Assembly: GCA_965603515.1 (NCBI GenBank) | Contig: CBFDDH010000005.1 | Location: 30,238 to 94,237, forward strand | Length of the DNA stretch: 64,000 bases | Source of the DNA: JAUVZL01 sp965603515 | GTDB lineage: Bacteria > Hydrothermota > Tepidihabitantia > SM23-42 | Direction of reading: 5' to 3' | Shown here: positions 9,201-17,432 of the stretch, piece by piece | Numbering within the stretch: the stretch's first letter is position 1 | How the letters are laid out: every line of letters begins with the position of its first letter | Translations under genes and position numbers: made by a program | Notes under the pieces: model-generated | The model's database searches: none | The model's input: only the letters and a program-made list of their open reading frames with translations | What the model was told of the DNA's origin: nothing

Positions 9201-11942
9201 AAAATACTCGTTAAGTCGCCCTATGAAAAAACCCTTGCCTTAGTTACGATCGAACGTGAGTTCATTATTGACAGATTTACTCAGGAGCTGATCGGATCGA
9301 GTGATCTCATTGAAATTCCGATTAATGAAAATTACTTACCCAATGTCTACGTCTCGGTTATCCTCATCCAAGGTAGAAAAGGATTTGATAAATTTGATGA
9401 AGCAGGTAAGGATATTGGCAAACCATCTTTTAAAATTGGTTACACAAATCTTAAGGTAGACCCTGGGACAAAACATCTTGATATTACAATTACTACTAAC
9501 AAAGATGAGTATAGGCCTCAAGATTCAGTGATGGTGAAACTGAAGGTCGCTGACCATAAAGGTCAGGGGGTTAAATCAGAGATCATCCTCGCAGTAGTAG
9601 ACGTTGGGGTACTGAACCTTATTGGTTTTGAAACACCTGACCCATTCCCCATGTTCTATGGCTCCAGACAACTCTCTGTACAAACTGCCGAGAGCCGACT
9701 GCATATTATAGGTCAAAGAACTTATGATGAAAAAGGCGAGAACCGTGGCGGCGGCGGAACAGCGGCGGCGCCCTTTGCCTACCGCTCTGAATTCTTGACA
9801 ACCGCATATTATAATGCTCGTATCTATACGAATTCAAAAGGTGAAGCAGTAATACGCTTCAAATTACCCGATAACCTCACGACCTTCCGGCTCATGGCAG
9901 TCGGACACACTAAGGCCTCTTGTTTTGGTTCAAGTGATTCAAAGATCCGGGTGAAAAAACCGCTTTTGTTGCTTGAGGCATTACCCCGATTTGTCCGGCT
10001 CGGCGATGAATTCGAAGCCGGTATTGTTGTCCACAATAATACGAACGTTTCTGGTAACGTGGTGGTCGAAGCCTCGGCTGATAATATCACACTCGTTAAT
10101 GAAAGCAAAGAAACGCTGGAAATCCCTGACGGTCAAGAAAAAGAAATACGCTTTGAGTACCGCGCTCACCAGGTCGGTCAAGCAACCTTCAGATTCAAAG
10201 TGACCATGGGACAGGAATCAGATGGGGTTGAATTAAAAATACCCGTGATCTCACCGCGTCTGACCGAGGCTGTTGCATTGTATAGCCAGACCATAGACAA
10301 AATCGCTGAAGCAATCACTGTACCAAAAGACATATACCCAGATGTTGGCTATATTGAGTTTACAACTTCGTCATCAGCGCTTGTCGGACTTGAAGGTGGT
10401 GTTGAATACCTTATTAAGTATCCGTATGAGTGTCTTGAGCAGAAGACATCGAGGATTCTACCGTTCATCCTCGCTGAAGATTTAATCAATTCTTTTGACC
10501 TTTCTGAGCTGAAGGGCAAAGACCTTAGAAAAGAAGTCCAGAATACTCTAAAAGAATTCAAAGATTTTCAACATTACAATGGTGGCTTCAAGTTCTGGCC
10601 GGACTCCTGGTATCCATCACCATGGTTAACTGCTTATGCTGTAAATGTGCTCGCAAAAGCAAAAAAGAAAGGCTATTACGTTGACATGAACATGCTCAAT
10701 AGAGCAATAGACTACTTGAAAGATGTACTACGCCGCAGCGATGTTGATTGGGAATATCCCTATAATAAAAATGTTCAACTCACCACCAAATGCTTTATCC
10801 TGTATTCACTCGTGCTATGGGATGTCTACGACCACGGCTATATGTCCAGACTCTTTGACAAACGTGACCAGATCTCACTTTTTGGCAAAACCTTGTTGCT
10901 AAAATCAGCCCATATCTACGGAAATTCATATTACAGGAAAGAACTACGGAGGATGATCCTCAACAAAATACATATGGCATCGACTACTGCTCATTTTGAA
11001 GAACCGGATGCGATCGGCATGGCTTGGATATGGCACTCCAATGTCAGAACTACTGCGCTTATTCTCCAGGCATTGCTCGAAACTGGCGGTGAATTTGCCA
11101 ATGCGGAAAAGATAATCAAGTGGTTAGTAACCGAAAGGAAAATCGGTCGCTGGCGTTCAACTCAAGAAAATATCTATGTCTTTGATGCATTCAATACATA
11201 TTTTAGAATCTACGAAAAACAAACCCCCGATTTCATGGCGACTGTCTATCTTGAGAATAAGGAAATCCTAAAAGAAATCTTCAAAGGCAGGGAACTACAG
11301 ATACGAAGAAAAGAAGTGGGATTAGGTGATCTGACAAAAGGCAAAAAACTGCCGGTTAATATTGAAAAAAGTGGTGACGGACGACTATACTATGGTCTGC
11401 GCATGCTTTACGCCCCCACGCGCGAACTCAAACCACGGGATGAAGGTCTCGCAGTATTCAAAGTGGTGGAGCCGCTCGCTGAAGGACTCTCTGGTGATGA
11501 ATTGAGCGCCGGTAAAATCTACAAGGTAACGCTCAGTATTGTTACGCCCCAAGAACGTAATTTCGTAGTAGTCGATGATCCGCTTCCAGCTGGTGTTGAG
11601 GTCATAAATACATCATTTGATACTGAAAGCAAACAACTCCTCAAAATGATGGATGGTAACATGGACTACTATGATGAATATTATGTAGAAGATTATTACG
11701 GCGGTGAGTATGATGACTACTACTATTACTATCCATCATGGGGTACATTCGACCACTGGGAAATCTATGATGAAAAAGTTCTTTTGTTTGCTGATGCCTT
11801 AAGAGCAGGCGAGCATACCTTCTCTTATCTCGTACGTGCAATGACATTTGGGAACTTTACAATGCCACCAACCAAAGCCGAGGAGATGTATACACCTGAG
11901 GTTTTTGGGTATAACAGGCAACGAAGACTGGTGGTCAAGTAG
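6267..11942 (+). CDS. Bacterial alpha-2-macroglobulin lipoprotein
   Basis: 1891 aa. Signal peptide ends in a lipobox (FTLSC, Cys19), so it should be lipid-anchored in the periplasm. The N-terminal third has Ig-like macroglobulin domains. The centre holds the MG2/bait region and the A2M block (NLTTFRLMAVGHTKA). Cys1389 in YECLEQKTSR is the CxEQ thioester, so protease capture by covalent trapping is expected. The alpha/alpha-toroid (KFWPDSWYPSPWLTAYAV) and a C-terminal receptor-binding-like domain follow. A Tyr/Asp-rich insertion (about 1795-1830) is unusual. Bacterial A2Ms are often paired with penicillin-binding protein PbpC; no PbpC is next to it here. GGAGG precedes the ATG. Confidence 0.93.
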   Translation: MKRSFILFISIFTAFTLSCQKKKAFQAGFEIPEGQKRDVEVLYITPEGGTEGLSEVGEILVSFNQPMVPLQGVPEFEKSGPLEIKPEIKGRFRWRGTSTVFFIPDQPLVGGTQYTCKVPKGTKSLTGTQLKTDYTWQFTTARPQLNTSNPYHNQKWVELEHKIYLLFNQPMSPGKVKSFIKLLVRDEKSFEKPVSFKTRSMTDKEKQGIGAYWKSERTIVINPDQDLPIESEVMIKLLEGLPGASGDYGMEHERTITFRTFNYFRFEGLDNTIQNPQESVRFEFSNPVVYQDFIKHIKFNPEIKIPEHYKNWTHSSTRLYVYVDLKPDTKYQVFIDKELTDRFNNKLGEDIVATFKTTDYEPQIKIATGRGIVESYSAKRHPITVINVNRVGKKMALLERSEIIPTVLSSGVFYGWRKYNPVFNYDINEKWKINGERNKRITVPLELKDVLQNKDAGYVFFEIDAYKKLRYGRRYYRGLLQITNIGISAKFSSENNLVWVTTLKDAQPLYNAQVELRDDKNRVLWQGKTDQDGLVQTPGWKPLGLVPENDWNKPRIWVFARSGNDETFIVSDEGTGVYPYEFGISYDWSPEPEKYQTYIFTERGIYKSGEDVYIKGIIREKHKGTWRISRSVKTVDLEIYNSRDEQIYNRTTTVSKYGSFDIKLPIASDAPTGWYEITADLPGVKPNFYGSFRVEAYRPAQFEVKAQSEKEEYIFGDEFEGEIKGTYLYGGPMAGESAEWIITLDHSYYTPPGHKGYRFGPSYWYDDEDWEFEGVIGSDAGELDQYGKMKLQKKLAQEDIRRTMLLTLEGSVTAENRQTLSGRTNCLIHCGEYYIGIKPQKTFIEIKKSSQFEFITTRPDGELTVKKNISVEIIRREWISVRKAGVEGRFEWITEKKDSIVSKFKVKTSESPVAKSFTPERTGFYIIKAQGKDSRNNTIITSTYFYVTGAGYISWRRNDDDHVEIIPDEEKYKPGDVAKILVKSPYEKTLALVTIEREFIIDRFTQELIGSSDLIEIPINENYLPNVYVSVILIQGRKGFDKFDEAGKDIGKPSFKIGYTNLKVDPGTKHLDITITTNKDEYRPQDSVMVKLKVADHKGQGVKSEIILAVVDVGVLNLIGFETPDPFPMFYGSRQLSVQTAESRLHIIGQRTYDEKGENRGGGGTAAAPFAYRSEFLTTAYYNARIYTNSKGEAVIRFKLPDNLTTFRLMAVGHTKASCFGSSDSKIRVKKPLLLLEALPRFVRLGDEFEAGIVVHNNTNVSGNVVVEASADNITLVNESKETLEIPDGQEKEIRFEYRAHQVGQATFRFKVTMGQESDGVELKIPVISPRLTEAVALYSQTIDKIAEAITVPKDIYPDVGYIEFTTSSSALVGLEGGVEYLIKYPYECLEQKTSRILPFILAEDLINSFDLSELKGKDLRKEVQNTLKEFKDFQHYNGGFKFWPDSWYPSPWLTAYAVNVLAKAKKKGYYVDMNMLNRAIDYLKDVLRRSDVDWEYPYNKNVQLTTKCFILYSLVLWDVYDHGYMSRLFDKRDQISLFGKTLLLKSAHIYGNSYYRKELRRMILNKIHMASTTAHFEEPDAIGMAWIWHSNVRTTALILQALLETGGEFANAEKIIKWLVTERKIGRWRSTQENIYVFDAFNTYFRIYEKQTPDFMATVYLENKEILKEIFKGRELQIRRKEVGLGDLTKGKKLPVNIEKSGDGRLYYGLRMLYAPTRELKPRDEGLAVFKVVEPLAEGLSGDELSAGKIYKVTLSIVTPQERNFVVVDDPLPAGVEVINTSFDTESKQLLKMMDGNMDYYDEYYVEDYYGGEYDDYYYYYPSWGTFDHWEIYDEKVLLFADALRAGEHTFSYLVRAMTFGNFTMPPTKAEEMYTPEVFGYNRQRRLVVK

Positions 11943-12220
11943 AGCGTAATGCGTAAAGAGTAGCGCGTAGGGCGAAAAACATACTCTTCGAGTAAGTTCC
12001 GAGCTTCGCGAGAGACGCATCGAGAAGTACCTTAATGTATGTTCTCCCGCACACAGCACACGGGATGCTCATTGCTGCAATCACACTAAAACTGTGAGCA
12101 GTATTGGCATCGACAAAGCTCGCCTGTCTCGAACAAGGTGAGAGGAACAGTAATTATTCATCCCTCGAACAAAGCCTCTTCTAATTATGCCTCGAGCGAG
12201 CAGAGCGCTTGTCCGCTAAG

Positions 12221-13156
12221 TCATGCAGAGGAAGTCGAGAAGTTGCTAGCAAAATATACGGCGCCGAGTATCCCCGCGTCGTCGCCGAGCTTACCCGGGA
12301 TGATCTTGAACTTACGGTATTGAGCACCCATGATTCGCTGCTCTGCTGTCTTTCTCATCGATTCAAACAGGACCTTTCCTGCCCTTGAGATACCTCCTGA
12401 AACAATAATCACCTCAGGGTCAAACAAAGAGATGATATTCGATAAACCGACACCGATATAGAACCCGATCTCAGTAAATATCTCCTTGGCAAGAGCATCA
12501 CCCCTTTTTGCTTCTTGTGCAATAATACGTGGCGTTATCTTTTTGTATTTTCTCAGGCTACTTTTCCGTTTTTTCATCCGGCGGCGTGCACGTGCAACGA
12601 TATAGCACGCACCTACATATCCCTCAAGATGACCAAACTGATTGCAAGTACATCTTTTACCATCATACTTGATCACGGAGTGACCAAACTCACCGGCAAA
12701 CCCGTTTGCGCCAAATAATAGCTTTCCTTCGCATACCGCAGCACCGCCGACACCCGTGCCAAGAGCAAAAAGGAATATATTATTGTATCCCTTGCCCGCA
12801 CCGAATTTCCATTCACCTAAGCATATCGCATTCACGTCATTGAGGATCTTTACTGGCACTTTAAATTTCTTATTAATTGTCTGGGCAAGCTCTACATTAG
12901 TCCAGCCGGCAAAATTAGGTGAGTATCTCACAATACCTTTTTTTGAATCAATAATGCCTGCAATACCGATACCGATATGTGATATTGGTTTTGTAAAGGT
13001 CTGAATAGCATTTTTAATCTGATCGACGACAGCACCTGGCCCCTGCTCAGCATGGGTCAAAACTTTTACTCGTTTGATGATCTTGTCATCTCTTACAAGT
13101 GCAGACTTTATATTTGTCCCGCCGACGTCCACACCAATGCAATATCTCTTACCCAT
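12221..13156 (-). CDS. ROK-family sugar kinase (glucokinase-like)
   Basis: 311 aa from the ATG at 13156 (an in-frame ATG two codons upstream at 13162 is possible). The phosphate-binding motif GVDVGGTNIKSALV opens the protein; the second ATP motif is FALGTGVGGAAVCEGKL, and the sugar-binding segment GANGFAGEFGHSV is present. The ROK zinc motif reads CTCNQFGHLE, so the usual third Cys of CxCx4C is His. Such kinases phosphorylate glucose, N-acetylglucosamine or related sugars; the substrate is not resolvable. It is the last gene of the minus-strand array. The C-terminus (SNFSTSSA) is variable. Confidence 0.88.
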   Translation of the reverse strand: MGKRYCIGVDVGGTNIKSALVRDDKIIKRVKVLTHAEQGPGAVVDQIKNAIQTFTKPISHIGIGIAGIIDSKKGIVRYSPNFAGWTNVELAQTINKKFKVPVKILNDVNAICLGEWKFGAGKGYNNIFLFALGTGVGGAAVCEGKLLFGANGFAGEFGHSVIKYDGKRCTCNQFGHLEGYVGACYIVARARRRMKKRKSSLRKYKKITPRIIAQEAKRGDALAKEIFTEIGFYIGVGLSNIISLFDPEVIIVSGGISRAGKVLFESMRKTAEQRIMGAQYRKFKIIPGKLGDDAGILGAVYFASNFSTSSA

Positions 13157-13205
13157 GGTCATATCATAACTGTAAATACATCACCAAACTAAACTCCTTT
13201 ATAGA

Positions 13206-13361
13206 TTATTTCTTTTGTTCTTTGTTGGCGTCTTTCTCTTTTATAATACGAATACTATTGGAACCGCACTTGGGGCATTGCCTTTCTATCATCTTACCTT
13301 TTTCATAAGGGTATTTATTAATTGCGCCGCATCTCAAGCACTTGAAGTCTTTTTCTTCCAT
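13206..13361 (-). CDS. Zinc-ribbon miniprotein
   Basis: 51 aa, missed by length filters. It begins MEEKDFKCLRCG and contains two CxxC knuckles (Cys8/Cys11 and Cys29/Cys32) about 18 residues apart, then a lysine-rich tail. This is a single zinc-ribbon fold. The start is well supported: GGAGG lies 7 nt before ATG 13361. It sits between the hdrA-mvhD gene and the ROK kinase on the same strand. Similar small zinc ribbons (FmdB- or rubredoxin-like) are common; a metal-binding or nucleic-acid role is possible, but nothing decides it. Confidence 0.8.
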   Translation of the reverse strand: MEEKDFKCLRCGAINKYPYEKGKMIERQCPKCGSNSIRIIKEKDANKEQKK

Positions 13362-13392
13362 GCTTTAACCTCCTGCTTAGTAAATCTGGGGG

Positions 13393-13495
13393 CATTGCGA
13401 ATAACCGAAGGAAGCATGGCAATCTCATCTTCTTAAAACAGTCGAGATTGCTTCGTCGTCCCACCCTTCCAAGATTGGCGGGATTCCTCGCAATG
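13393..13495. repeat. Nested palindromic dispersed repeat
   Basis: Outer arms CATTGCGA (13393-13400) and TCGCAATG (13488-13495) enclose inner arms GCAATCTC (13419-13426) and GAGATTGC (13444-13451). The words match the CGCAATGAC/GAGATTGCTTCGTCG type of palindromic repeat seen in many bacterial genomes. Non-coding. Confidence 0.6.
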
Positions 13496-13505
13496 ACACA
13501 ACCAA

Positions 13506-15947
13506 CTATTGCTTCTGCTTAAGCTTTTCCAGTTTTTGTTTTTTCTTCTCTTCTTCTTCGGTTAAAACCTTGATCGTATGTTCGATCTCCTCTTTGGTAA
13601 CCTTTTTTCGTAATTCTTCGACATCCTGCATGGTTTTCTGGAATCTCTTGCCTTCTGCCGCGCTGATCCATTCAAGCAACAACCTTTCTGGACGTATCCC
13701 CAATTTTTCCAATTTATCCCAGAGCTTCTCTACCCTCTTCTGGGTCCAGCGGTTAGCATCGATGTAGTGACAGTCAACATAATGACACCCAGATACAACA
13801 ACCATGGGCGCACCGTTTCTAAATGCACTGAGGATGAATTCTTCATGGACCCGTCCGCTGCACATCGTGCGGATGAGTCGCTGGTTGGATGGATACTGTA
13901 ATCGGGCTCCACCACATGTATCAGCACCTGCATATGAACACCAGTTGCAAGCAAAAACGATCACCTTATCCTGTGGGTCTTCAGTCAGATGTGCATCGAT
14001 CTGGGTTATGATTTGATCGTCTGTAAAATGTTTCATCGAAAGTGCACCAAAACGACATTCAGCTGCACACGTGCCGCAGCCTTTGCATAAAGCTTCAACA
14101 TAGGTGATCGTTTTATTCTTCGGATCGACCGTGAAAGCATTATAAGGACAAACTTTCGAGCACATAGCACAGTATCGGCAGAGATCCTGATTCAAGGTTG
14201 ATGTTATCGCCTCGAGTTTGACCTTACCTGCAGAAAGCAATGTTTCAGCCCGTGCTGCCGCTGCACTCGCCTGAGTAACCGAATCCTTCACATCCTTGGG
14301 CGCTTCAGCACAACCGGCAAAGTACACTCCAGTCGTAGTTGCATCAACAGGTTTTAGTTTCGGATGTGCCTCCATAAAGAAACCGTCCGGGCTCTTGGAT
14401 AGCGTAAGGAGTTTCTGCACCTCGGGCATATCAAGTCTTGGTGTCACGCCAACAGAAAGTACCATCATATCAAATTCATGTTCTTCGATTTTATTGGCCG
14501 TGGTATCCTCAACCATAACCTTTAAATCGTGTGTCTTTGGATCCTCAATTATATCACCAGGGATACCTCTGATATATGCAACACCGGCTTCCTTGCTGCG
14601 TTTGAAAAGATCTTCAAAACCTTTACCAAATGCTCTAATATCGATGTAAAAAACTTTGGCTTCAATGTCAGGATAGTGGTCTTTCAGTAATAATGTGTCC
14701 TTGATCGTGTTCATACAACAGATATTACTGCAGTATGGTTTGCCGATCTTCTCGCACCGGGATCCGACACATTGAATAAAACCAACGGTCTTGGGTCTTT
14801 TTCTATCGGTAGGTCTGATAAAATGGCCGTCTGAAGGTCCACCTGCTGACATAAGCCGTTCATATTCCATGCTTGTTATGACGTTTTCGTATTTTGTATA
14901 ACCGTATTCATCTAATTCTGTAGGATCATACACATCCATACCAGTAGCAACGATTACCGTACCTACATCAAATTTAATAACCTCATCTTTCATGTCGTAG
15001 TCAATACATTTCTTGTCACATTTCTCAGCACATTTACCGCAGGCGATCGGATTTATGCCAAGACAGGATTCCATATCAATGATTGAAGCAGAGGGTATGG
15101 CCTGAGGGAACGGGATATAAATCGCCTTGCGACATGAGAGTCCCTGTTGATACTCGTCAGGGATGATCACCGGACAGACTTCAGCACAATCACCACATGC
15201 TGTACATTCTTCTGCGTTTACATAACGGGCTTTCTTGAGCACATTAACATGGAAATTCCCCACGTAACCCGAGATAGATTCTACCTGGCTATGTGTTAAG
15301 AGTGTTATGTTGGGATGTCGACCGACATCCATCATTTTCGGACCGAGTATTCATATCGCACAATCCATAGTAGGATAGGTCTTTGCCAGCTGAGCCATTA
15401 TACCACCGAGAGCTGGGTTTTTCTCAACCAGATATACTTTGTAACCAGCATCAGCAAGATCAAGACTTGATTGCATACCAGATATGCCACCACCGATAAC
15501 GAGCGTTGCTTTAGTCACTGGTATTTCTGTCTCATCCTGAGCTTCGAGATAACGAGCTCGAGCAATATAAGCTTTCATAATATCTTTTGCTTTCTTTGTC
15601 GCGGCTCCACGATCGTCCATATGAACCCAAGAACATTGTTCACGGATATTCGCCATATCAACGAGATAAGGGTTAAGACCTACTGAAGAAACACACTCCC
15701 GAAATGTCGGCTCATGCATACGTGGCGAACATGCAGCAACAATAACACGGTTGAGTTTTTGTTCTTTGATCGCCTTTTTTATCTCTGCTTGCCCAGGTTC
15801 AGCACACATATATCGGTTCTTTGCCGTGTATACGACATTACCGATTTCTTTAGCATCCTCGACGAGTTTGTCGACATCGACTGAACCAGCTATATTCGTA
15901 CCACATTCGCACACAAAAACACCAATCCTTAAATCATCCTGCGGCAC
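13506..15947 (-). CDS. hdrA: HdrA-MvhD fusion, selenoprotein (Sec199)
   Basis: 813 aa when the in-frame TGA at 15351-15353 is read as selenocysteine; a standard caller splits it into two ORFs. Order: HdrA N-terminal domain (GVFVCECGTN), FAD Rossmann motif VIGGGISGM, then DCAI-U-ILGPKMMDVGRHPN, where the family has the flavin/cluster-proximal Cys (Sec in some methanogens). Next come inserted 2x[4Fe-4S] ferredoxin cysteines (CTACGDCAEVCP), the FAD domain, C-terminal ferredoxins (CRYCAMCSKVCP, CKGCGTCAAEC) and an MvhD/FlpD domain (CNWCSYAGADTCGG). Start is GTG 15947, 8 nt after GGAGG; a TTG at 15983 is further upstream. A flavin-based electron-bifurcating subunit is expected, with HdrBC encoded just upstream. 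Confidence 0.88.
15313..15330 (-). promoter_or_regulatory. Candidate bacterial SECIS hairpin of hdrA-mvhD
   Basis: On the minus strand GGATGTCGGTCGACATCC forms a perfect 7-bp stem with loop GGUC, starting 20 nt after the UGA (loop 27 nt after it). This matches bacterial SECIS position and loop features (G-G-U in the apical loop). An identical hairpin at the same spacing follows the second UGA (23278-23295). Confidence 0.8.
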
Positions 15948-15986
15948 TTTAATCACCTCCTTTGTGGATAAGGTTATCCTCAATCT

Positions 15987-16871
15987 TCATACTTTCACAC
16001 TTCCATTTATCTTCTCCAATACTTTGTCTGCTTTTATTCGATGGGTATGCAGACCAACCTGCTCGACAGTCAAACCCTGTGCAAGACCGAGCAGCTGGAA
16101 AAGATAAATAACCGGAATATTATAGCTCTTTCCCTTTTTACGGGATATCATTATTTGACCTAAATCAAATGAAGAAAAACATGTCGGGCAGATCAAACCC
16201 ATACAATCAGCACCACTTTTCTCGATCGATGCAAAGATCGCTTCAGTCATTTCCAAGGGCAGTTCATCATCCATACATCCTTTTCCGCAACATAATACTT
16301 TTTCATGATGTTCAAGCGGGATTGCACCCATGGCAGTTATAAAGTCTTCAAGTATATCCGGGTAATCAGCATCATCAACATGCATAACCTGACTCGGTTT
16401 TAATATGTGACAACCATAATGAATCGCCACGGTAATTTCTTCAAGGGATTTTTTTATTGATTTCTTTACTGCTTCGAGACCAAGATCATCTCTTATCATC
16501 TCAACGGCATGCTTTATTATTATCTTACCTTTATATTCCCGATTAATTCTCTTCAATCGTTTATTCACCTCATCTTTCAATGCTGGGTCTTCATTAAGGA
16601 GAAATTGTGCTTCTTTCAGAGTTGAGATACACCCGGAGCACATCGTAATCAGCATATGTCCAGTCTCTTCAGCTACCGCTAAATTTCGAGTGGCCGTTAC
16701 CAACCATTTCATCTTATCACGTGACTTGAAGTAAATAGGATCGGGGCAACATGTAAAATTTTCAATATCAACAAGCTCAACACCTAATAGCGGTAAAGTG
16801 TTTCTCAGTGCCAATTCCATTTGAGGGTATTTGAGAGGCATCATACAACCCCAGAAAGGCACGACCTTCAT
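15987..16871 (-). CDS. hdrB: HdrB-like heterodisulfide reductase subunit B
   Basis: 294 aa. Two complete CCG cysteine-rich domains: first FWGC, TCCPDP, MCSGC; second YGCH, LCCGKGC, CPTC. In HdrB these bind the two non-cubane [4Fe-4S] clusters that reduce a disulfide substrate. ATG 16871. It lies between hdrC and the Sec-HdrA gene, giving an HdrCBA order. Coenzyme M and B are not expected in this bacterium, so the real acceptor is unknown. An HdrB paired with MvhD-fused HdrA typifies bacterial Hdr/Flox-like bifurcating complexes. Confidence 0.9.
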   Translation of the reverse strand: MKVVPFWGCMMPLKYPQMELALRNTLPLLGVELVDIENFTCCPDPIYFKSRDKMKWLVTATRNLAVAEETGHMLITMCSGCISTLKEAQFLLNEDPALKDEVNKRLKRINREYKGKIIIKHAVEMIRDDLGLEAVKKSIKKSLEEITVAIHYGCHILKPSQVMHVDDADYPDILEDFITAMGAIPLEHHEKVLCCGKGCMDDELPLEMTEAIFASIEKSGADCMGLICPTCFSSFDLGQIMISRKKGKSYNIPVIYLFQLLGLAQGLTVEQVGLHTHRIKADKVLEKINGSVKV

Positions 16872-16921
16872 GATCGTACCACGGCTTTCTTTTCACATAA
16901 TTCAATCAACACAGCAGCTCC

Positions 16922-17431
16922 TTATTTATCGATCGTTTCATCGGCTGGTGTTACTTCTTTATCTTCAAGGATTGTATTTAACTCATCGATCGGGATCGTC
17001 TTCAGTACTGGAAGCCCTAATTGCTCTCTTCTTCTGTTGATTGCTGAAGATACTGTCACACTCATGCCGGTTTTCGCAATATTATCTGAAAGCTTGGCCA
17101 AGTTGACAGGTGCAGTTCCTTTTTCTACGGCCATGTTCTTGAGGGCAACAATCACCTCAATAGGACGCACGTCCTGCGGGCATCTTTCATAACAGGAATA
17201 GCAATTCGTACAGAGCCATATCGCTGAATCCTGACCCAGGAGTTCTTCTTCCATACCCAACAATGCCTTTAATAATATTTTTCGCGGGTTGAACTCTTTT
17301 GAAAACCTTGCGGTTGGACAGACTGCAACACAGGCACTACATTGATAGCAATAGTTATGATGCTTTCCGCCGGATACCTTATTTAGCTTTTCGCGAAATC
17401 GGTAATTTACTACTATTTTATCTTTTGCCAT
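16922..17431 (-). CDS. hdrC: HdrC-like iron-sulfur subunit
   Basis: 169 aa from ATG 17431 (MAKDK), one base after the stop of the upstream gene; an in-frame ATG at 17443 would overlap that gene by 11 nt. Two [4Fe-4S] motifs are present: CYQCSACVAVCPTARF and CTNCYSCYERCPQDV. This is the HdrC pattern, passing electrons between HdrA and the HdrB active site. The ~70-residue C-terminal extension is low in motifs. The array is tightly packed and presumably translationally coupled. Confidence 0.9.
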   Translation of the reverse strand: MAKDKIVVNYRFREKLNKVSGGKHHNYCYQCSACVAVCPTARFSKEFNPRKILLKALLGMEEELLGQDSAIWLCTNCYSCYERCPQDVRPIEVIVALKNMAVEKGTAPVNLAKLSDNIAKTGMSVTVSSAINRRREQLGLPVLKTIPIDELNTILEDKEVTPADETIDK

Positions 17432-17432
17432 T

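Noticed and set aside
11943..12220. Possible small genes between the macroglobulin and ROK genes
   Set aside because: Frames here have no ribosome binding site or recognisable sequence; the region shows only short imperfect hairpins and quasi-repetitive text.
15351..15353. The UGA splitting hdrA-mvhD (and its twin at 23316-23318) as a nonsense mutation or pseudogene
   Set aside because: Both genes keep frame and conserved residues after the stop, the UGA sits at the same family position in both, and an identical hairpin follows at the same distance; selenocysteine explains all three.
15948..15983. TTG start of hdrA-mvhD at 15983
   Set aside because: The strong GGAGG lies after this TTG and 8 nt before GTG 15947, which also begins the family-typical N-terminus.
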